64,000 bases of DNA from Bacillus subtilis (GCF_008764245.1 NZ_VTQV01000019.1:1-64000); one strand, 5' to 3'; positions 46,173 to 55,659 are shown, counted from the stretch's first letter. Numbers and translations: made by a program. The notes: a model not told the origin generated them from the letters alone.

Positions 46173-46478
46173 ATGTTAGCAGATCGACTAAAATTAACTG
46201 CTAAAGAAATATTAGAAAAAGAATTTAAAACAAAGTTCCGCGGTTATAAACAAGATGAGGTAGATCACTTTTTAGATCAAATTATTAAAGATTATGAAAC
46301 CATGCATCAAGTAGTGGAAGAATTGCAACAAGAAAATATTAGATTGAAAAAGCAAGTAGGAGATCAATCACGTCGACAGCCGCCACCAGCACAACCCGCT
46401 GGAACGACTAATTTCGACATTTTAAAGCGTCTTTCTAACTTGGAAAAACATGTATTTGGAAGCAAACTGGACGACTAA
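46173..46478 (+). CDS. gpsB: Cell division protein GpsB
   Basis: GpsB is a DivIVA-like adaptor that moves PBP1 (PonA) between septum and side wall. The 101-residue protein has the membrane-binding N-terminal [22 protein letters not shown] and a long coiled coil (about residues 30-68), a Pro/Gln linker (QPPPAQPAG) and a small C-terminal multimerisation helix ([15 protein letters not shown]). A consensus TTGACA lies at 46105-46110, but its -10 is unclear. PonA, its known partner, is 4 kb upstream. Confidence 0.95.
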   Translation: MLADRLKLTAKEILEKEFKTKFRGYKQDEVDHFLDQIIKDYETMHQVVEELQQENIRLKKQVGDQSRRQPPPAQPAGTTNFDILKRLSNLEKHVFGSKLDD

Positions 46479-46501
46479 TTGTCTATTCCATTTTTTACCA
46501 C

Positions 46502-46530
46502 TTGCATGTAAGCTAAAAAAGAGATAAAAT
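46502..46530 (+). promoter_or_regulatory. rnpB promoter
   Basis: TTGCAT (46502-46507), 17-base spacer and TAAAAT (46525-46530), placing a start about 46537-46546, next to the 5' strand of RNase P RNA helix P1. Confidence 0.6.
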
Positions 46531-46545
46531 AGTATCTTGGTATGA

Positions 46546-46947
46546 ATCATAACATCTGGGTAATCGCTGCTCAATGCAGAGGAAAGTCCATGCTCGCACG
46601 GTGCTGAGATGCCCGTAGTGTTCACGCCTAGCGAAACAATAAGCTAGGGCAGCTAAGATCAATCTTAGTTGACGGCAGGGAAAACACCTACGTTATTTAT
46701 ATAATATGGTGTTGGTACCTTTAAAGTGCCACAGTGACGGAGCTTTGTTGGAAACAACAAAGGTGGAACGAGGTAAACCCCGTGAGCGAGAAACCCAAAT
46801 TTTGGTAGGGGAACTTTTTCGCAGGAAATGAACGAAGAAAAAGGCAAGATCAACTTGCAGATAGATGATTACCACCGGAGTACGAGGTTGGCCTATGACC
46901 GTTTGAGTACAATGGAACAGAACATGGCTTATAAGATGTTATGATGG
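46546..46947 (+). ncRNA. rnpB: RNase P RNA, Bacillus type (class B)
   Basis: The catalytic RNA of RNase P, which trims tRNA 5' ends. Conserved blocks are clear: GAGGAAAGTCCATGCTCGCAC, GTGCTGAGATGCCCGTAGTG, AAGCTAGGGCAG, GTGCCACAGTGACG, GAGCGAGAAACCCAAATTTT-GGTAGGGGAA and ACAGAACATGGCTTA. The ends pair as P1: TCATAACATCT (46548-46558) with AGATGTTATGA (46934-46944). It follows gpsB as in B. subtilis and ends at a clear terminator. Confidence 0.98.
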
Positions 46948-46950
46948 GCT

Positions 46951-46978
46951 CTCACCTTTTATTAGGTGAGTTTTTTTG
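46951..46978 (+). terminator. Terminator of rnpB
   Basis: CTCACC-TTTTATTA-GGTGAG followed by seven T. Confidence 0.92.
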
Positions 46979-47011
46979 TTGTCAAACATGAATAAATCCT
47001 TCCTTTTGGGA

Positions 47012-47028
47012 ATATACTGTCAGTATAT
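47012..47028 (+). promoter_or_regulatory. 17-bp perfect palindrome upstream of the 56-aa gene
   Basis: ATATACTG-T-CAGTATAT has perfect 8-base arms. It lies about 20 bases before the start codon of the next gene, overlapping a possible TATACT -10 box. This is operator-like; the regulator is unknown. Confidence 0.45.
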
Positions 47029-47047
47029 AAGGGAGGGGGACTGCTTT

Positions 47048-47218
47048 ATGACAAATAAATTAACGGAGTTTGAAGCAATTTCCAAGGCTCTGCAGTCGAC
47101 ATATCGTTTAGTTGGTAGGAATGAACAATATGGGCCATTGATGGAGGGTCTAAAGGAAGCGGAAGATTGTCTAAACAAAGCGATTGATTACACGTTATTT
47201 CATAGAAAAGAAAACTAA
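47048..47218 (+). CDS. Small hypothetical protein
   Basis: A 56-residue soluble, mainly helical protein, MTNKLTEFEAISKALQS.., with no motif that I recognise. The ATG at 47048 follows GGGAGGGGG. A 17-bp palindrome lies in its leader, and a bidirectional terminator shared with aroA follows. The upstream in-frame ATG at 46988 has no SD. Confidence 0.6.
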   Translation: MTNKLTEFEAISKALQSTYRLVGRNEQYGPLMEGLKEAEDCLNKAIDYTLFHRKEN

Positions 47219-47236
47219 GCTTTTTACATATTTGGA

Positions 47237-47272
47237 AACAAGAAACAGCCCTGTGCAGGGCTGTTTCTTGTT
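47237..47272. terminator. Bidirectional terminator between the small gene and aroA
   Basis: AACAAGAAACAGCCCTG-TG-CAGGGCTGTTTCTTGTT, a perfect 17-bp stem. Its edge overlaps the aroA stop codon. Confidence 0.92.
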
Positions 47273-48359
47273 AAAGAGCAGGTGTTTTTTGAATGATTTC
47301 TGCGAAACCTTTTACTTCCGCCATAAATTGGTTGAATTCATCAATATCCATTTGTTGAGCTGAATCAGAAAGAGCCACAGCTGGATCCGGATGAACCTCA
47401 GCCATTACTGCATCTGCACCAATCGCTAAGGCCGCTTTTGCTGCCGGCAGTAACAAATCTTTTCTGCCTGTAGAGTGGGTGACATCTACTAATACAGGTA
47501 AATGGGTTTCTTTTTTCAATATAGGGACAGCCGAAATATCTAACGTATTACGTGTTGCTTTCTCATAGGTTCTAATTCCTCTTTCACAAAGCATAATTTG
47601 GCTATTACCCTGAGAAATAATATATTCAGCTGCATACATGAATTCCTCAATCGTTGCAGATAATCCACGCTTCAATAAAATCGGCTTTTGGACTGAACCA
47701 ACTAACTTCAGTAATTCGAAATTTTGCATATTACGAGCACCGATTTGAATAACATCGACATAATCTAAAGCCGATTCCACATCTCTTGTATCCAAGATCT
47801 CACTAATCACAGACATGCCTTCTTCGTCCGCAACGCGACGGAGAATTTTTAAGCCTTCAAGCCCCAATCCTTGGAAGTCGTATGGAGAAGTCCGAGGTTT
47901 ATAGGCACCGCCCCGCATTAAAGATAGGCCTTGCTTCTTCATGGCTTGGGCAACAAGCTTCACTTGCTCATAGCTTTCTACAGCACATGGTCCCATAATA
48001 AAATGTTGGCTTCCATCCCCAATATTCAAATTGTTGACGTTGACAACCGTATTTTCTGGCTTTTTCTTACGTGATACGAGCAATGCCTTACGGTTGTCAT
48101 CCTCTTGAAGTTCCAAGCTTGCTTTTAAAATTTGTTTAAAAATATGTTGAAGGGTGGATGTTTCAAATGGCCCTTTATTATGAGCTGCAACCATATCCAT
48201 TATTTTTCGTTCTTGAACAGGGTCAAATCGTTTCACACCTTGTGTTTCCTTCTGCCTCCCAATTTCTTGGGCAATTTCTCCCCGTTCATTTAACAATTCA
48301 AGGATTTCAAGTGTTTTCTTCTCAATCTTATCACGTAATACATCTAATTCCGACATCAT
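47271..48359 (-). CDS. aroA: Bifunctional chorismate mutase / DAHP synthase
   Basis: This enzyme makes DAHP from erythrose-4-phosphate and PEP, the entry step of the shikimate pathway. The 362-residue protein fuses an N-terminal AroQ-type chorismate mutase (about residues 1-90: [30 protein letters not shown]) to a C-terminal DAHP synthase barrel ([39 protein letters not shown]). In B. subtilis (aroA name) the fused mutase domain gives feedback control by chorismate and prephenate. It diverges from the aroF operon. The ATG pair follows GGGAGG. Confidence 0.96.
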   Translation of the reverse strand: MMSELDVLRDKIEKKTLEILELLNERGEIAQEIGRQKETQGVKRFDPVQERKIMDMVAAHNKGPFETSTLQHIFKQILKASLELQEDDNRKALLVSRKKKPENTVVNVNNLNIGDGSQHFIMGPCAVESYEQVKLVAQAMKKQGLSLMRGGAYKPRTSPYDFQGLGLEGLKILRRVADEEGMSVISEILDTRDVESALDYVDVIQIGARNMQNFELLKLVGSVQKPILLKRGLSATIEEFMYAAEYIISQGNSQIMLCERGIRTYEKATRNTLDISAVPILKKETHLPVLVDVTHSTGRKDLLLPAAKAALAIGADAVMAEVHPDPAVALSDSAQQMDIDEFNQFMAEVKGFAEIIQKTPAL

Positions 48360-48656
48360 TAGTCCTCCCTAGTTTTATTGAATATCTCTTCAATACTTCA
48401 ACGCTGTAAAGCGTGTTAGAAATTTATAAGTTGTTAGCTCAATACGATAGACCGAAACAATTAAATTGTCAATAGAAAATAAGATAAAAATTATAATATG
48501 ATTACAATTCTATGTGATAAAATAGAGATTGACAATCAAAAAAGTAAAAAAACATCTGGAAAACGTTAACATTAAGATTATTTTAGAAAATAACGAAATT
48601 TTACTTTACAATGAATCAACATTATGATAAAAATTAAATTTAACAATACTAAAAAG
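48360..48656. other. AT-rich intergenic region between aroA and repeat A
   Basis: About 300 bases of very AT-rich sequence. It holds a short inverted repeat GATTGACAATC-type site at about 48527-48539, but no gene or strong promoter that I can support. It must contain the aroA promoter on the minus strand. Confidence 0.5.
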
Positions 48657-48932
48657 CGTGTTCAAAAAGGAGGATAAAAAGGACCAAGAAGTTCGAGGCG
48701 GTGCAGTTTCGAGCAGCGGACTTGTACAGGATGTACTGACTTCCGTGTTGCCCACAGGACGTGGGCGGTTTTAACGGAAGATCCTTATCACCTGATACAT
48801 GAGCAGCGTAGAAACAAGCCAACGAAGAAATTCGAAGTGTCATTTTTACCGAGGCCTGCAGGACGCAGGTCACAAAGGCGTTGCGACAGGATGTCGCGAA
48901 TTTAGCCTTTGATCCTTACTTTTTGAACATCC
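48657..48932 (-). repeat. TIR-bounded AGGAY/RUCCU hairpin element, full copy A
   Basis: A 276-base element with terminal inverted repeats TGTTCAAAAAG (48659-48669) and CTTTTTGAACA (48919-48929). Inside are four hairpins with unlike stems but a constant loop: GTAC-AGGAT-GTAC (48724-48736), GCCCAC-AGGAC-GTGGGC (48750-48766), CCTGC-AGGAC-GCAGG (48855-48869) and GCGAC-AGGAT-GTCGC (48883-48897). On the minus strand loops read RUCCU, which is what I recall of the Bacillaceae-1 RNA motif. The second hairpin is enclosed by TTCCGT/ACGGAA. No protein is coded. Confidence 0.75.
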
Positions 48933-48944
48933 TCTTAAAAGCAA

Positions 48945-49180
48945 AGACGGGGCATAGTAGCTTCATGAATTTGTAGTGGCAGAGAACTGATGGGTGGTGT
49001 GAATCAGTACAAACATGAATGTGAATTACTCTCCCGAGCTTCTTTTTCGAACATTTGAATTCTCAAATTAGTAAAAAAAGACGGTAACAGCCGTTATTTT
49101 ATAAGAGAGGCGGACATGAGTCCGCAAATTAGGGTGGTACCGCGTAACATAACGTCCCTGCTTCGGCAGGGGCGTTTTTT
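48945..49180 (+). promoter_or_regulatory. T-box riboswitch upstream of aroF-hisC-tyrA-aroE
   Basis: The T-box sequence AGGGTGGTACCGCG is at 49131-49144. Stem I is recognisable: TTTGTA/TACAAA and ACTGAT/ATCAGT with AGAGA and a GGTG-type distal loop. Just before the T-box is a small hairpin GCGGAC/GTCCGC, and a terminator follows (49153-49180). The specifier is uncertain: TAC (Tyr) at 49027-49029, in GAATTACTC, fits a tyrosine-biosynthesis operon. Uncharged tRNA should allow read-through into aroF. Confidence 0.92.
49153..49180 (+). terminator. T-box attenuator terminator
   Basis: CGTCCCTGC-TTCG-GCAGGGGCG followed by TTTTTT. Its 5' arm overlaps the sequence that pairs with the T-box in the antiterminator. 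Confidence 0.93.
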
Positions 49181-49207
49181 ATTATTTTATCTTTGGGAGG
49201 AATAAAA

Positions 49208-50380
49208 ATGAGATATTTAACTGCAGGGGAATCTCATGGTCCACAACTTACAACGATTTTGGAAGGTGTGCCAGCTGGTCTTGAATTAACAGAGGAAATG
49301 ATTAATACGGAATTACAAAGAAGACAAAAAGGCTATGGCCGTGGACGAAGGATGCAGATTGAAAAGGATCAAATTCAGATTACGAGTGGGGTCCGACACG
49401 GAGTGACAATCGGTGCTCCGATCGCCTTAATTGTGCAAAATAATGATTTTAAACATTGGAGAAAAATCATGGGTGCTGCACCGATCAGTCCTGAAGAACA
49501 AGAAGAAGTAAAAAGAAAGATTACTCGCCCGCGCCCTGGTCATGCTGATTTAAATGGAGCAATCAAGTACGGTCATCGAGATATGAGAAATATACTTGAA
49601 CGTTCATCAGCAAGAGAAACGACAGTTCGAGTGGCAGCAGCAGCTGTCGCTAAAAGAATATTAGCGGAAGTTGGCGTAAAAGTTGGCGGTCATGTGCTGG
49701 AAATTGGTGGAATAAAGGCACAAAAGTTGCATTATTCTACGTTAGAAGAATTACAGGAAAAAACAGAAGCCTCTCCTGTTCGGTGTCTTGATGAGGAAGC
49801 TGGAGAGAAAATGATGCAAGCCATTGACGATGCTAAGAAACAAGGAGATTCCATAGGTGGGATTGTCGAGGTTATTGTCGAAGGGATGCCCATCGGCGTA
49901 GGCAGCCATGTTCAATATGATAAAAAGTTAGAAGCAAAACTAGCAGCAGCCATCATGAGTATTAATGCCTTTAAAGGTGTCGAAGTGGGAATTGGCTTTG
50001 AGGCAGCCCATCGACCAGGAAGCCAAGTTCATGACGAAATTCAATGGACGGAAGAAAAGGGGTACACGCGCCGAACAAACAATGCTGGTGGATTTGAAGG
50101 TGGGATGACAACGGGGATGCCAATCGTCATAAGAGGAGTAATGAAGCCTATTCCAACTCTTTACAAACCACTCGAGAGTGTTGATATTGATACGAAGGAA
50201 CCTTTTAAAGCGAGTATCGAGCGTTCTGACAGTTGTGCTGTTCCTGCCGCTAGTGTAGTAGCAGAAGCCGTTATTGCCTGGGAATTAGCTGTTGCGATCT
50301 TAGATCAATTCGGTCATGACCGGATGGATTCGCTAAAGGATTCGGTTGAAAGACATCGCAAATACTCTAAAGAATTTTAA
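49208..50380 (+). CDS. aroF: Chorismate synthase
   Basis: Makes chorismate from 5-enolpyruvylshikimate-3-phosphate using reduced FMN (aroC in other nomenclature). The 390-residue protein begins [15 protein letters not shown] and has the family signatures [33 protein letters not shown] and [17 protein letters not shown] at 49208, seven bases after GGGAGG. It is the first gene of the T-box operon; in B. subtilis it is upstream of aroB instead. Confidence 0.96.
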   Translation: MRYLTAGESHGPQLTTILEGVPAGLELTEEMINTELQRRQKGYGRGRRMQIEKDQIQITSGVRHGVTIGAPIALIVQNNDFKHWRKIMGAAPISPEEQEEVKRKITRPRPGHADLNGAIKYGHRDMRNILERSSARETTVRVAAAAVAKRILAEVGVKVGGHVLEIGGIKAQKLHYSTLEELQEKTEASPVRCLDEEAGEKMMQAIDDAKKQGDSIGGIVEVIVEGMPIGVGSHVQYDKKLEAKLAAAIMSINAFKGVEVGIGFEAAHRPGSQVHDEIQWTEEKGYTRRTNNAGGFEGGMTTGMPIVIRGVMKPIPTLYKPLESVDIDTKEPFKASIERSDSCAVPAASVVAEAVIAWELAVAILDQFGHDRMDSLKDSVERHRKYSKEF

Positions 50381-50395
50381 TAAGGTGGGAAAAAT

Positions 50396-51472
50396 ATGAA
50401 TGTGAAATCTCAGCTTTCAACGTTAAAAGCATACACACCTGGTAAAACAACAGATGAAGTAAAAAAAGAATATCAGTTAGAAAAGATTGTGAAATTAGCA
50501 TCCAATGAAAATCCTTATGGTTGCTCTCCAAATGTTTTAAAAGCTATCTCGCAAACTAATACATTAGCTATTTATCCAGATGGTGCAGCAGCAGATTTAA
50601 AAAAGGCTGTTGCAGAACATCTTGGAGTCGATCAGGCTAAATTAATTTTTTCGAGTGGATTAGATGAATTAATTCAAATTATTAGCAGGGCCGTGTTAAG
50701 TCCTGAAGCCAATACCGTAATGGCTAGCGAAACATTTTCACAATATCGGCACCATGCCATCATTGAAGGGGCCGAAGTAAGGGAAATTCCTTTACTAGAA
50801 GGTGTCCATGACTTAGGTAAAATGGCTGAGGCGATTGATGAAAATACAAAGCTTGTTTGGATATGTAACCCTAATAATCCAACAGGCACATATGTTGCAA
50901 AAGAAGATTTGTTACGATTTTTAGACAAGGTTCCCAATAACGTCCTTGTAGTAGTCGACGAGGCTTATTACGAATACGTCACGATAAATGACTACCCACA
51001 AACCATACCGTTGCTAGATAAGTACGAAAATTTACTTGTCATGAGAACTTTTTCAAAAGCCTATGGTTTAGCTGGGATTCGGATCGGCTATGGCGTAGCC
51101 TCTCCTGCGCTAATTAACAAGCTTGATATTGTTCGCTTACCATTTAATACTTCTTCTTTAGCACAAACGGCGGCGATAGCGGCTCTGGAAGATCCGGAGT
51201 TTATCGAAGAATGTGTCATTATCAATACTAATGAATTGCAGAAGTATTATCATTTCTTTGATCAGCAGCAAATATCTTATTACCCATCGCAAACAAATTT
51301 TATTTTTCTACAATTATCCAAACCCGCTATCGAGGAAATGTTTCAACAGTTGCTTGAAAAAGGTTGGATTGTAAGAAAATTTCCAAAGGGTATTCGGATT
51401 ACAATTGGTACTGAACAGGAAAATGAAGAATTATTGAAAATTTTAAAGGAAGTTATTCCATGCATACAATAG
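50396..51472 (+). CDS. hisC: Histidinol-phosphate aminotransferase
   Basis: A PLP enzyme of histidine synthesis that in Bacillus also serves tyrosine and phenylalanine transamination, which explains its place in this operon. The 358-residue protein has LASNENPYGCSP, NPNNPTGTYV, DEAYYEYV and the PLP lysine in RTFSKAYGLAGIRIGYG (about residue 220). It starts 15 bases after aroF and ends just before tyrA. Confidence 0.95.
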   Translation: MNVKSQLSTLKAYTPGKTTDEVKKEYQLEKIVKLASNENPYGCSPNVLKAISQTNTLAIYPDGAAADLKKAVAEHLGVDQAKLIFSSGLDELIQIISRAVLSPEANTVMASETFSQYRHHAIIEGAEVREIPLLEGVHDLGKMAEAIDENTKLVWICNPNNPTGTYVAKEDLLRFLDKVPNNVLVVVDEAYYEYVTINDYPQTIPLLDKYENLLVMRTFSKAYGLAGIRIGYGVASPALINKLDIVRLPFNTSSLAQTAAIAALEDPEFIEECVIINTNELQKYYHFFDQQQISYYPSQTNFIFLQLSKPAIEEMFQQLLEKGWIVRKFPKGIRITIGTEQENEELLKILKEVIPCIQ

Positions 51473-51491
51473 ATAAATGAGGCTGTGTGAA

Positions 51492-52595
51492 ATGAACGAA
51501 AGTAAGATTGTTTTATTAATAGGTGTCGGTTTGATTGGTGGGTCTGTCGCTCTAGCTATTAAAAAGGAGCATCACGCCCGTGTGATCGGGTATGATGTCA
51601 ACATTGATAATTGTAAGCTTGCTCAAAAGTTAGGCATTATTGATGATTACACAGAAATATATGAAAGGATCGCAGAAAAGGCTGACTTAATTATCCTTTC
51701 CTGTCCCGTAGAAATTGCCGAGTGCTTCCTTGAAAAGTTATCAAAGCTTGCTTTAAAAGAGGATGTTCTTATTACGGATGTTGGTAGTACAAAAGGGCGA
51801 ATAATGGAAAAAGCGGAACTTCTTTTTGGTCATTCAAATGCTTATATTGGTGGACATCCAATGGCGGGCTCACACAAAGTTGGACCAGGAAGTGCCAAAG
51901 CCCATTTATTTGAAAATGCCTACTATGTCTTAACACCTTCCCAAAACGCGAATGGGAAGGTGGATCAATTAAAAGAATGGCTGAAAGGTACCAAAGCTAA
52001 TTTTATTATTATGGATCCTAAACGGCATGATCTAGTGACAGGCGTTGTTAGCCATTTTCCGCATGTGGTGGCGGCAAGCCTAGTTCGGCAAGTACAGGGC
52101 CATGCTGCACAAGATAAAAATATACAGTTTCTTGCAGCAGGTGGTTTTCGGGACATAACACGTATAGCTTCCAGTAGTCCGGTCATGTGGCGGGATATCG
52201 TTCAACATAATCAACCTATTTTACTCTCCCTGCTTGAAGAGTGGATAAATGAAATGAAAGAAGTAAAGCAATTAATTGAGAGTGGCGATGGAGAACAGTT
52301 ATTTACTTATTTTGATGGCGCAAAGAAATTCAGAGATTCATTACCTGTACGCGCTAAAGGGGCCATTACATCGTTTTATGATTTGTATGTGGATGTTTTG
52401 GATAAACCGGGTGTCATTTCGGATATCACAACGATTCTTGCCGAGAAGTCGATTAGCATTACCAATATACGTATTATTGAAGCGCGAGAGGATGTATATG
52501 GTGTCCTTAGAATCAGTTTTCAAACCGAAGAAGATATGGAATCTGCTAAACAATCATTAGAAAGTGAAGGGTATGAAACGTATATTAGTATGTAA
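51492..52595 (+). CDS. tyrA: Prephenate dehydrogenase
   Basis: Oxidatively decarboxylates prephenate to 4-hydroxyphenylpyruvate for tyrosine. The 367-residue protein has the NAD-binding GVGLIGGSVALAIKKE near residue 10, the catalytic GGHPMAGSHKVGPG and FPHVVAASL segment, and a C-terminal ACT domain (about residues 297-367: VLDKPGVISDITTILAEKS) for tyrosine feedback. ATG at 51492 preferred; an in-frame ATG at 51477 has no SD. Confidence 0.94.
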   Translation: MNESKIVLLIGVGLIGGSVALAIKKEHHARVIGYDVNIDNCKLAQKLGIIDDYTEIYERIAEKADLIILSCPVEIAECFLEKLSKLALKEDVLITDVGSTKGRIMEKAELLFGHSNAYIGGHPMAGSHKVGPGSAKAHLFENAYYVLTPSQNANGKVDQLKEWLKGTKANFIIMDPKRHDLVTGVVSHFPHVVAASLVRQVQGHAAQDKNIQFLAAGGFRDITRIASSSPVMWRDIVQHNQPILLSLLEEWINEMKEVKQLIESGDGEQLFTYFDGAKKFRDSLPVRAKGAITSFYDLYVDVLDKPGVISDITTILAEKSISITNIRIIEAREDVYGVLRISFQTEEDMESAKQSLESEGYETYISM

Positions 52596-52607
52596 GGAGC
52601 GAAGGGT

Positions 52608-53897
52608 ATGGAAACAGATAAAACCAATATAGTTCCACTTAGGGGCACCGTGAAAGTGCCTGGTGATAAATCGATTTCCCACCGGTCGATTATGCTTGGG
52701 TCTATTGCTAGTGGAAAAACGACGGTTCATGGACTTTTGACAGGAGACGATTGTCTCCATACAATTGAATGCTTTAAGCAGTTGGGCGTTAACATTTATC
52801 GTGATGGAGAATATGTCGAGATTGAGGGAAAAGGATTAGCAGGGTTAGCCGAACCCACCGATGTACTAGATGTTGGAAATTCAGGAACAACCATTCGCTT
52901 GATGCTTGGGATACTGTCTAGTCTTCCATTTCACTCTATTATAAAAGGTGACCGTTCTATTGCAAAAAGACCAATGGATCGAGTGTCGAATCCTTTGAGA
53001 AAAATGGGAGCAAAAATTGACGGACGTCACGATGGTACGTTTACTCCATTAGCTGTGAGAGGGGGAGAGTTATCGGGTATTGACTATATTTCACCTGTTG
53101 CAAGTGCCCAAGTAAAGTCTGCGATATTACTAGCTGGGCTCTTTGCAGAAGGGATAACGAGTGTCACAGAACCAGAAGCATCCCGTGACCATACTGAACG
53201 AATGATTCAAGCATTTGGAGGAGAAGTGACAACGACTGGCTTAAAAAAATCGATCCGTGGGAAACAGCAATTAGTAGGAACCACGATTTCGGTACCTGGT
53301 GATATCTCTTCTGCGGCATTTTTCCTTGTGGCCGGCTCCATTATCCCAGATAGTCAAATCACATTGAAAAATGTAGGTGTTAATCCTACCAGAAGTGGAA
53401 TTTTAGATATATTATGGGAAATGGGGGCAGATATAACCGTTGATCATCTTCACGATCAAGTTATGGAACCCTATGCAGATCTTACAGTGAGCGCCTCTTC
53501 ATTAAGCGGGGTTACTATAGAAGGGGATATGATTCCTAGACTGATTGATGAAATTCCGATCCTTGCTTTAGCCGCTACACAAGCTGAAGGGACGACCATT
53601 ATTAAAGATGCGGCAGAATTAAAAGTAAAAGAAACGAATCGAATTGACACAGTTGTGGAAGAATTAAAGAAAATGGGTGCAAATATTGAAGCGACATCAG
53701 ATGGGATGATTATTTACGGTAAATCGTCCCTACACGGGGCCAATGTTAATAGTCATGGCGATCACAGGATTGGCATGATGTTGGCAATTGCCAGTTGTCT
53801 AACGAATGAGAAGGTAGAAATACAAGATAAAGAAGCGATTACCATCTCTTATCCAGGATTCTTCCAGCAATTGAAAGCTTTAACGCATTGCCCGTGA
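52608..53897 (+). CDS. aroE: 3-Phosphoshikimate 1-carboxyvinyltransferase (EPSP synthase)
   Basis: Transfers enolpyruvate from PEP to shikimate-3-phosphate, step six of the pathway (aroA in E. coli usage, aroE in B. subtilis). The 429-residue protein shows [20 protein letters not shown], the [15 protein letters not shown] motif and [12 protein letters not shown] near the end. It closes the aroF-hisC-tyrA-aroE operon; the next gene starts 48 bases later without a clear terminator. Confidence 0.95.
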   Translation: METDKTNIVPLRGTVKVPGDKSISHRSIMLGSIASGKTTVHGLLTGDDCLHTIECFKQLGVNIYRDGEYVEIEGKGLAGLAEPTDVLDVGNSGTTIRLMLGILSSLPFHSIIKGDRSIAKRPMDRVSNPLRKMGAKIDGRHDGTFTPLAVRGGELSGIDYISPVASAQVKSAILLAGLFAEGITSVTEPEASRDHTERMIQAFGGEVTTTGLKKSIRGKQQLVGTTISVPGDISSAAFFLVAGSIIPDSQITLKNVGVNPTRSGILDILWEMGADITVDHLHDQVMEPYADLTVSASSLSGVTIEGDMIPRLIDEIPILALAATQAEGTTIIKDAAELKVKETNRIDTVVEELKKMGANIEATSDGMIIYGKSSLHGANVNSHGDHRIGMMLAIASCLTNEKVEIQDKEAITISYPGFFQQLKALTHCP

Positions 53898-53944
53898 TCG
53901 TCTTTGCCCCATTAAACGTAACAGTTTAAAAGGAGACTCATCAG

Positions 53945-55027
53945 ATGCCCCGTATTATTTCAGTTGGAACCGCAACACCGGAATTTGCTGTTCAGCAAGA
54001 AGAGACAATGCAACTTGCCAAAAGGTTATTTTCTGATTCCATGAAAGATATTGATCGTTTGTTAAAAGTGTTTAAAAATGGGGAGATTAAAAAAAGACAT
54101 TTTGTTAAGCCTTTAGAATGGTATACAGAACCGCATTCCTTTTCTGAAAAAAATAAGGTGTTTATTGAATCAGCAGTAGGACTTTGTCTTACTGCTATTC
54201 GGAATTGTTTTGCTCTGGAAAAGATGAAAAAGGAAATAGCTTATGATGAGATTGAAGCTATTTTTCTGATTAATACGACTGGTCTATCCACCCCCAGTTT
54301 AGAGGCGAGAATCATCAATCAATTGCCATTTTCCTCACATACGAAAAGAATTCCCATTTGGGGCTTGGGCTGTGGAGGGGGTGCTAGTGGCCTGTCAAGA
54401 GCTTATGAATATTGTCTTGCCTATCCGGGAGCAAAGGTCTTAGTTGTGGGAGTAGAATTATGCAGTCTCACATTTCAATTGAATGATATAAGTAAAAGTA
54501 ATCTTATTGGCACTTCGCTTTTTTCAGACGGAGCAGCTGCTGTGCTGGTAGGAGGAGACGGTGTGCCCTACGATGACCTGGTGGATTCCCCATTGCCAAC
54601 TATTTTAAGCACGCAATCGACCCTCATGAAACATTCACTTGATGTGATGGGGTGGCAATTTGAAGATGATGGATTTTATGTCATTTTTTCTAAAGACATT
54701 CCGACTCTCGTCAAAAATTGGCTTCAGCCTGTTATGTTACAATTTCTTGAGCAAAACAAGCTAAACGAATCTGAAATTGATCATTTTATCGCCCATCCCG
54801 GTGGAAAAAAAGTAATTATGGCGTATGAAGAGGCTCTACATTTGCCAACAAATAAAACCGCTCAATCACTAGAAATATTAAAGGAATATGGAAATATGTC
54901 CTCTGTGACCGTTTTCTTCGTCTTGGAACGTTTTATGAATCAACCGGTATCTTATGGCGATTATGGTATGATGGCTTCTTTAGGGCCAGGATTTAGTTCT
55001 GAATTGTTGTTATTAAGGTGGGAGTAG
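53945..55027 (+). CDS. bcsA: Type III polyketide synthase (BcsA/BpsA)
   Basis: Makes alkylpyrones from fatty acyl-CoA and malonyl-CoA in B. subtilis, where it is called BpsA. The 360-residue thiolase-fold protein has the active-site cysteine in WGLGCGGGASG (about residue 144), a catalytic histidine in FIAHPGGKK, and an asparagine near GNMSSVTVFFVL. The downstream gene begins two bases after its stop and encodes the methyltransferase that modifies the product. Confidence 0.93.
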   Translation: MPRIISVGTATPEFAVQQEETMQLAKRLFSDSMKDIDRLLKVFKNGEIKKRHFVKPLEWYTEPHSFSEKNKVFIESAVGLCLTAIRNCFALEKMKKEIAYDEIEAIFLINTTGLSTPSLEARIINQLPFSSHTKRIPIWGLGCGGGASGLSRAYEYCLAYPGAKVLVVGVELCSLTFQLNDISKSNLIGTSLFSDGAAAVLVGGDGVPYDDLVDSPLPTILSTQSTLMKHSLDVMGWQFEDDGFYVIFSKDIPTLVKNWLQPVMLQFLEQNKLNESEIDHFIAHPGGKKVIMAYEEALHLPTNKTAQSLEILKEYGNMSSVTVFFVLERFMNQPVSYGDYGMMASLGPGFSSELLLLRWE

Positions 55028-55029
55028 AG

Positions 55030-55545
55030 ATGTTTTTCCTAATAATCCTTACTTTTTTGGTGATTCAAAGATTAATCGAATTATACATAGCCAGCCAAAA
55101 CGAAAGATGGATGTTACAAAAAGGAGCAATCGTATACGGTCAAAAACATTATCCCTATATGATCATCCTGCATGTTTCTTTTTTTCTGATTTTAATCGTT
55201 GAGGTCGTTTTATCTGGCCAAGAGCCAACACGTTTTTGGCCGATTCTTTTGGGCATCTTTTTTCTGCTCCAATTAGCGCGTTATTGGGTCATTTTCACAC
55301 TAGGGAAATATTGGAATACGAAGATTATTGTTTTACCTGGTGCTGATCTTATTGAAAAGGGACCTTTTCAATATATGAAACATCCGAACTACATGATCGT
55401 TACATTGGAATTATTGGTTGTCCCGCTTATGTTTCAAGCATATATAACCGCTATACTATTTTTCTTCTTAAATCAGTGGATGCTTCTCATTAGAATTCGT
55501 GAGGAGAATCAGGCTTTACAGCAAAATTTGGCTGGAAACAAGTAA
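55030..55545 (+). CDS. ypbQ: Isoprenylcysteine carboxyl methyltransferase-like YpbQ (BpsB)
   Basis: A 171-residue membrane protein with about four helices and the SAM-binding C-terminal pattern of ICMT-type enzymes (EKGPFQYMKHPNYMIV). In B. subtilis it O-methylates the alkylpyrones made by BpsA. ATG at 55030 is favoured by AAGGTGGGAG just before it; a GTG at 55018 overlaps the bcsA end. Coupled with bcsA. Confidence 0.88.
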   Translation: MFFLIILTFLVIQRLIELYIASQNERWMLQKGAIVYGQKHYPYMIILHVSFFLILIVEVVLSGQEPTRFWPILLGIFFLLQLARYWVIFTLGKYWNTKIIVLPGADLIEKGPFQYMKHPNYMIVTLELLVVPLMFQAYITAILFFFLNQWMLLIRIREENQALQQNLAGNK

Positions 55546-55659
55546 AATACATAGTGGTTTTGTCGCGGTCTCGCGACAGTCTGTGATTTCGGGAATGCTT
55601 TTAAGTTGAATGATTTTCAGGTAGAATTAGATTTAATTGAATGAAAAGTAATAAAAATG

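Noticed and set aside
48649-48873. Minus-strand open frames of 74-81 codons inside the hairpin elements A and B
   Set aside because: They exist in both copies only because the DNA is repeated; there is no SD, and the stems and loops explain the conservation better.
55561-55579. GTCGCG-GTCT-CGCGAC hairpin after ypbQ as a terminator
   Set aside because: A perfect stem, but no T run follows on either strand. It may be only a small repeat remnant next to copy B.
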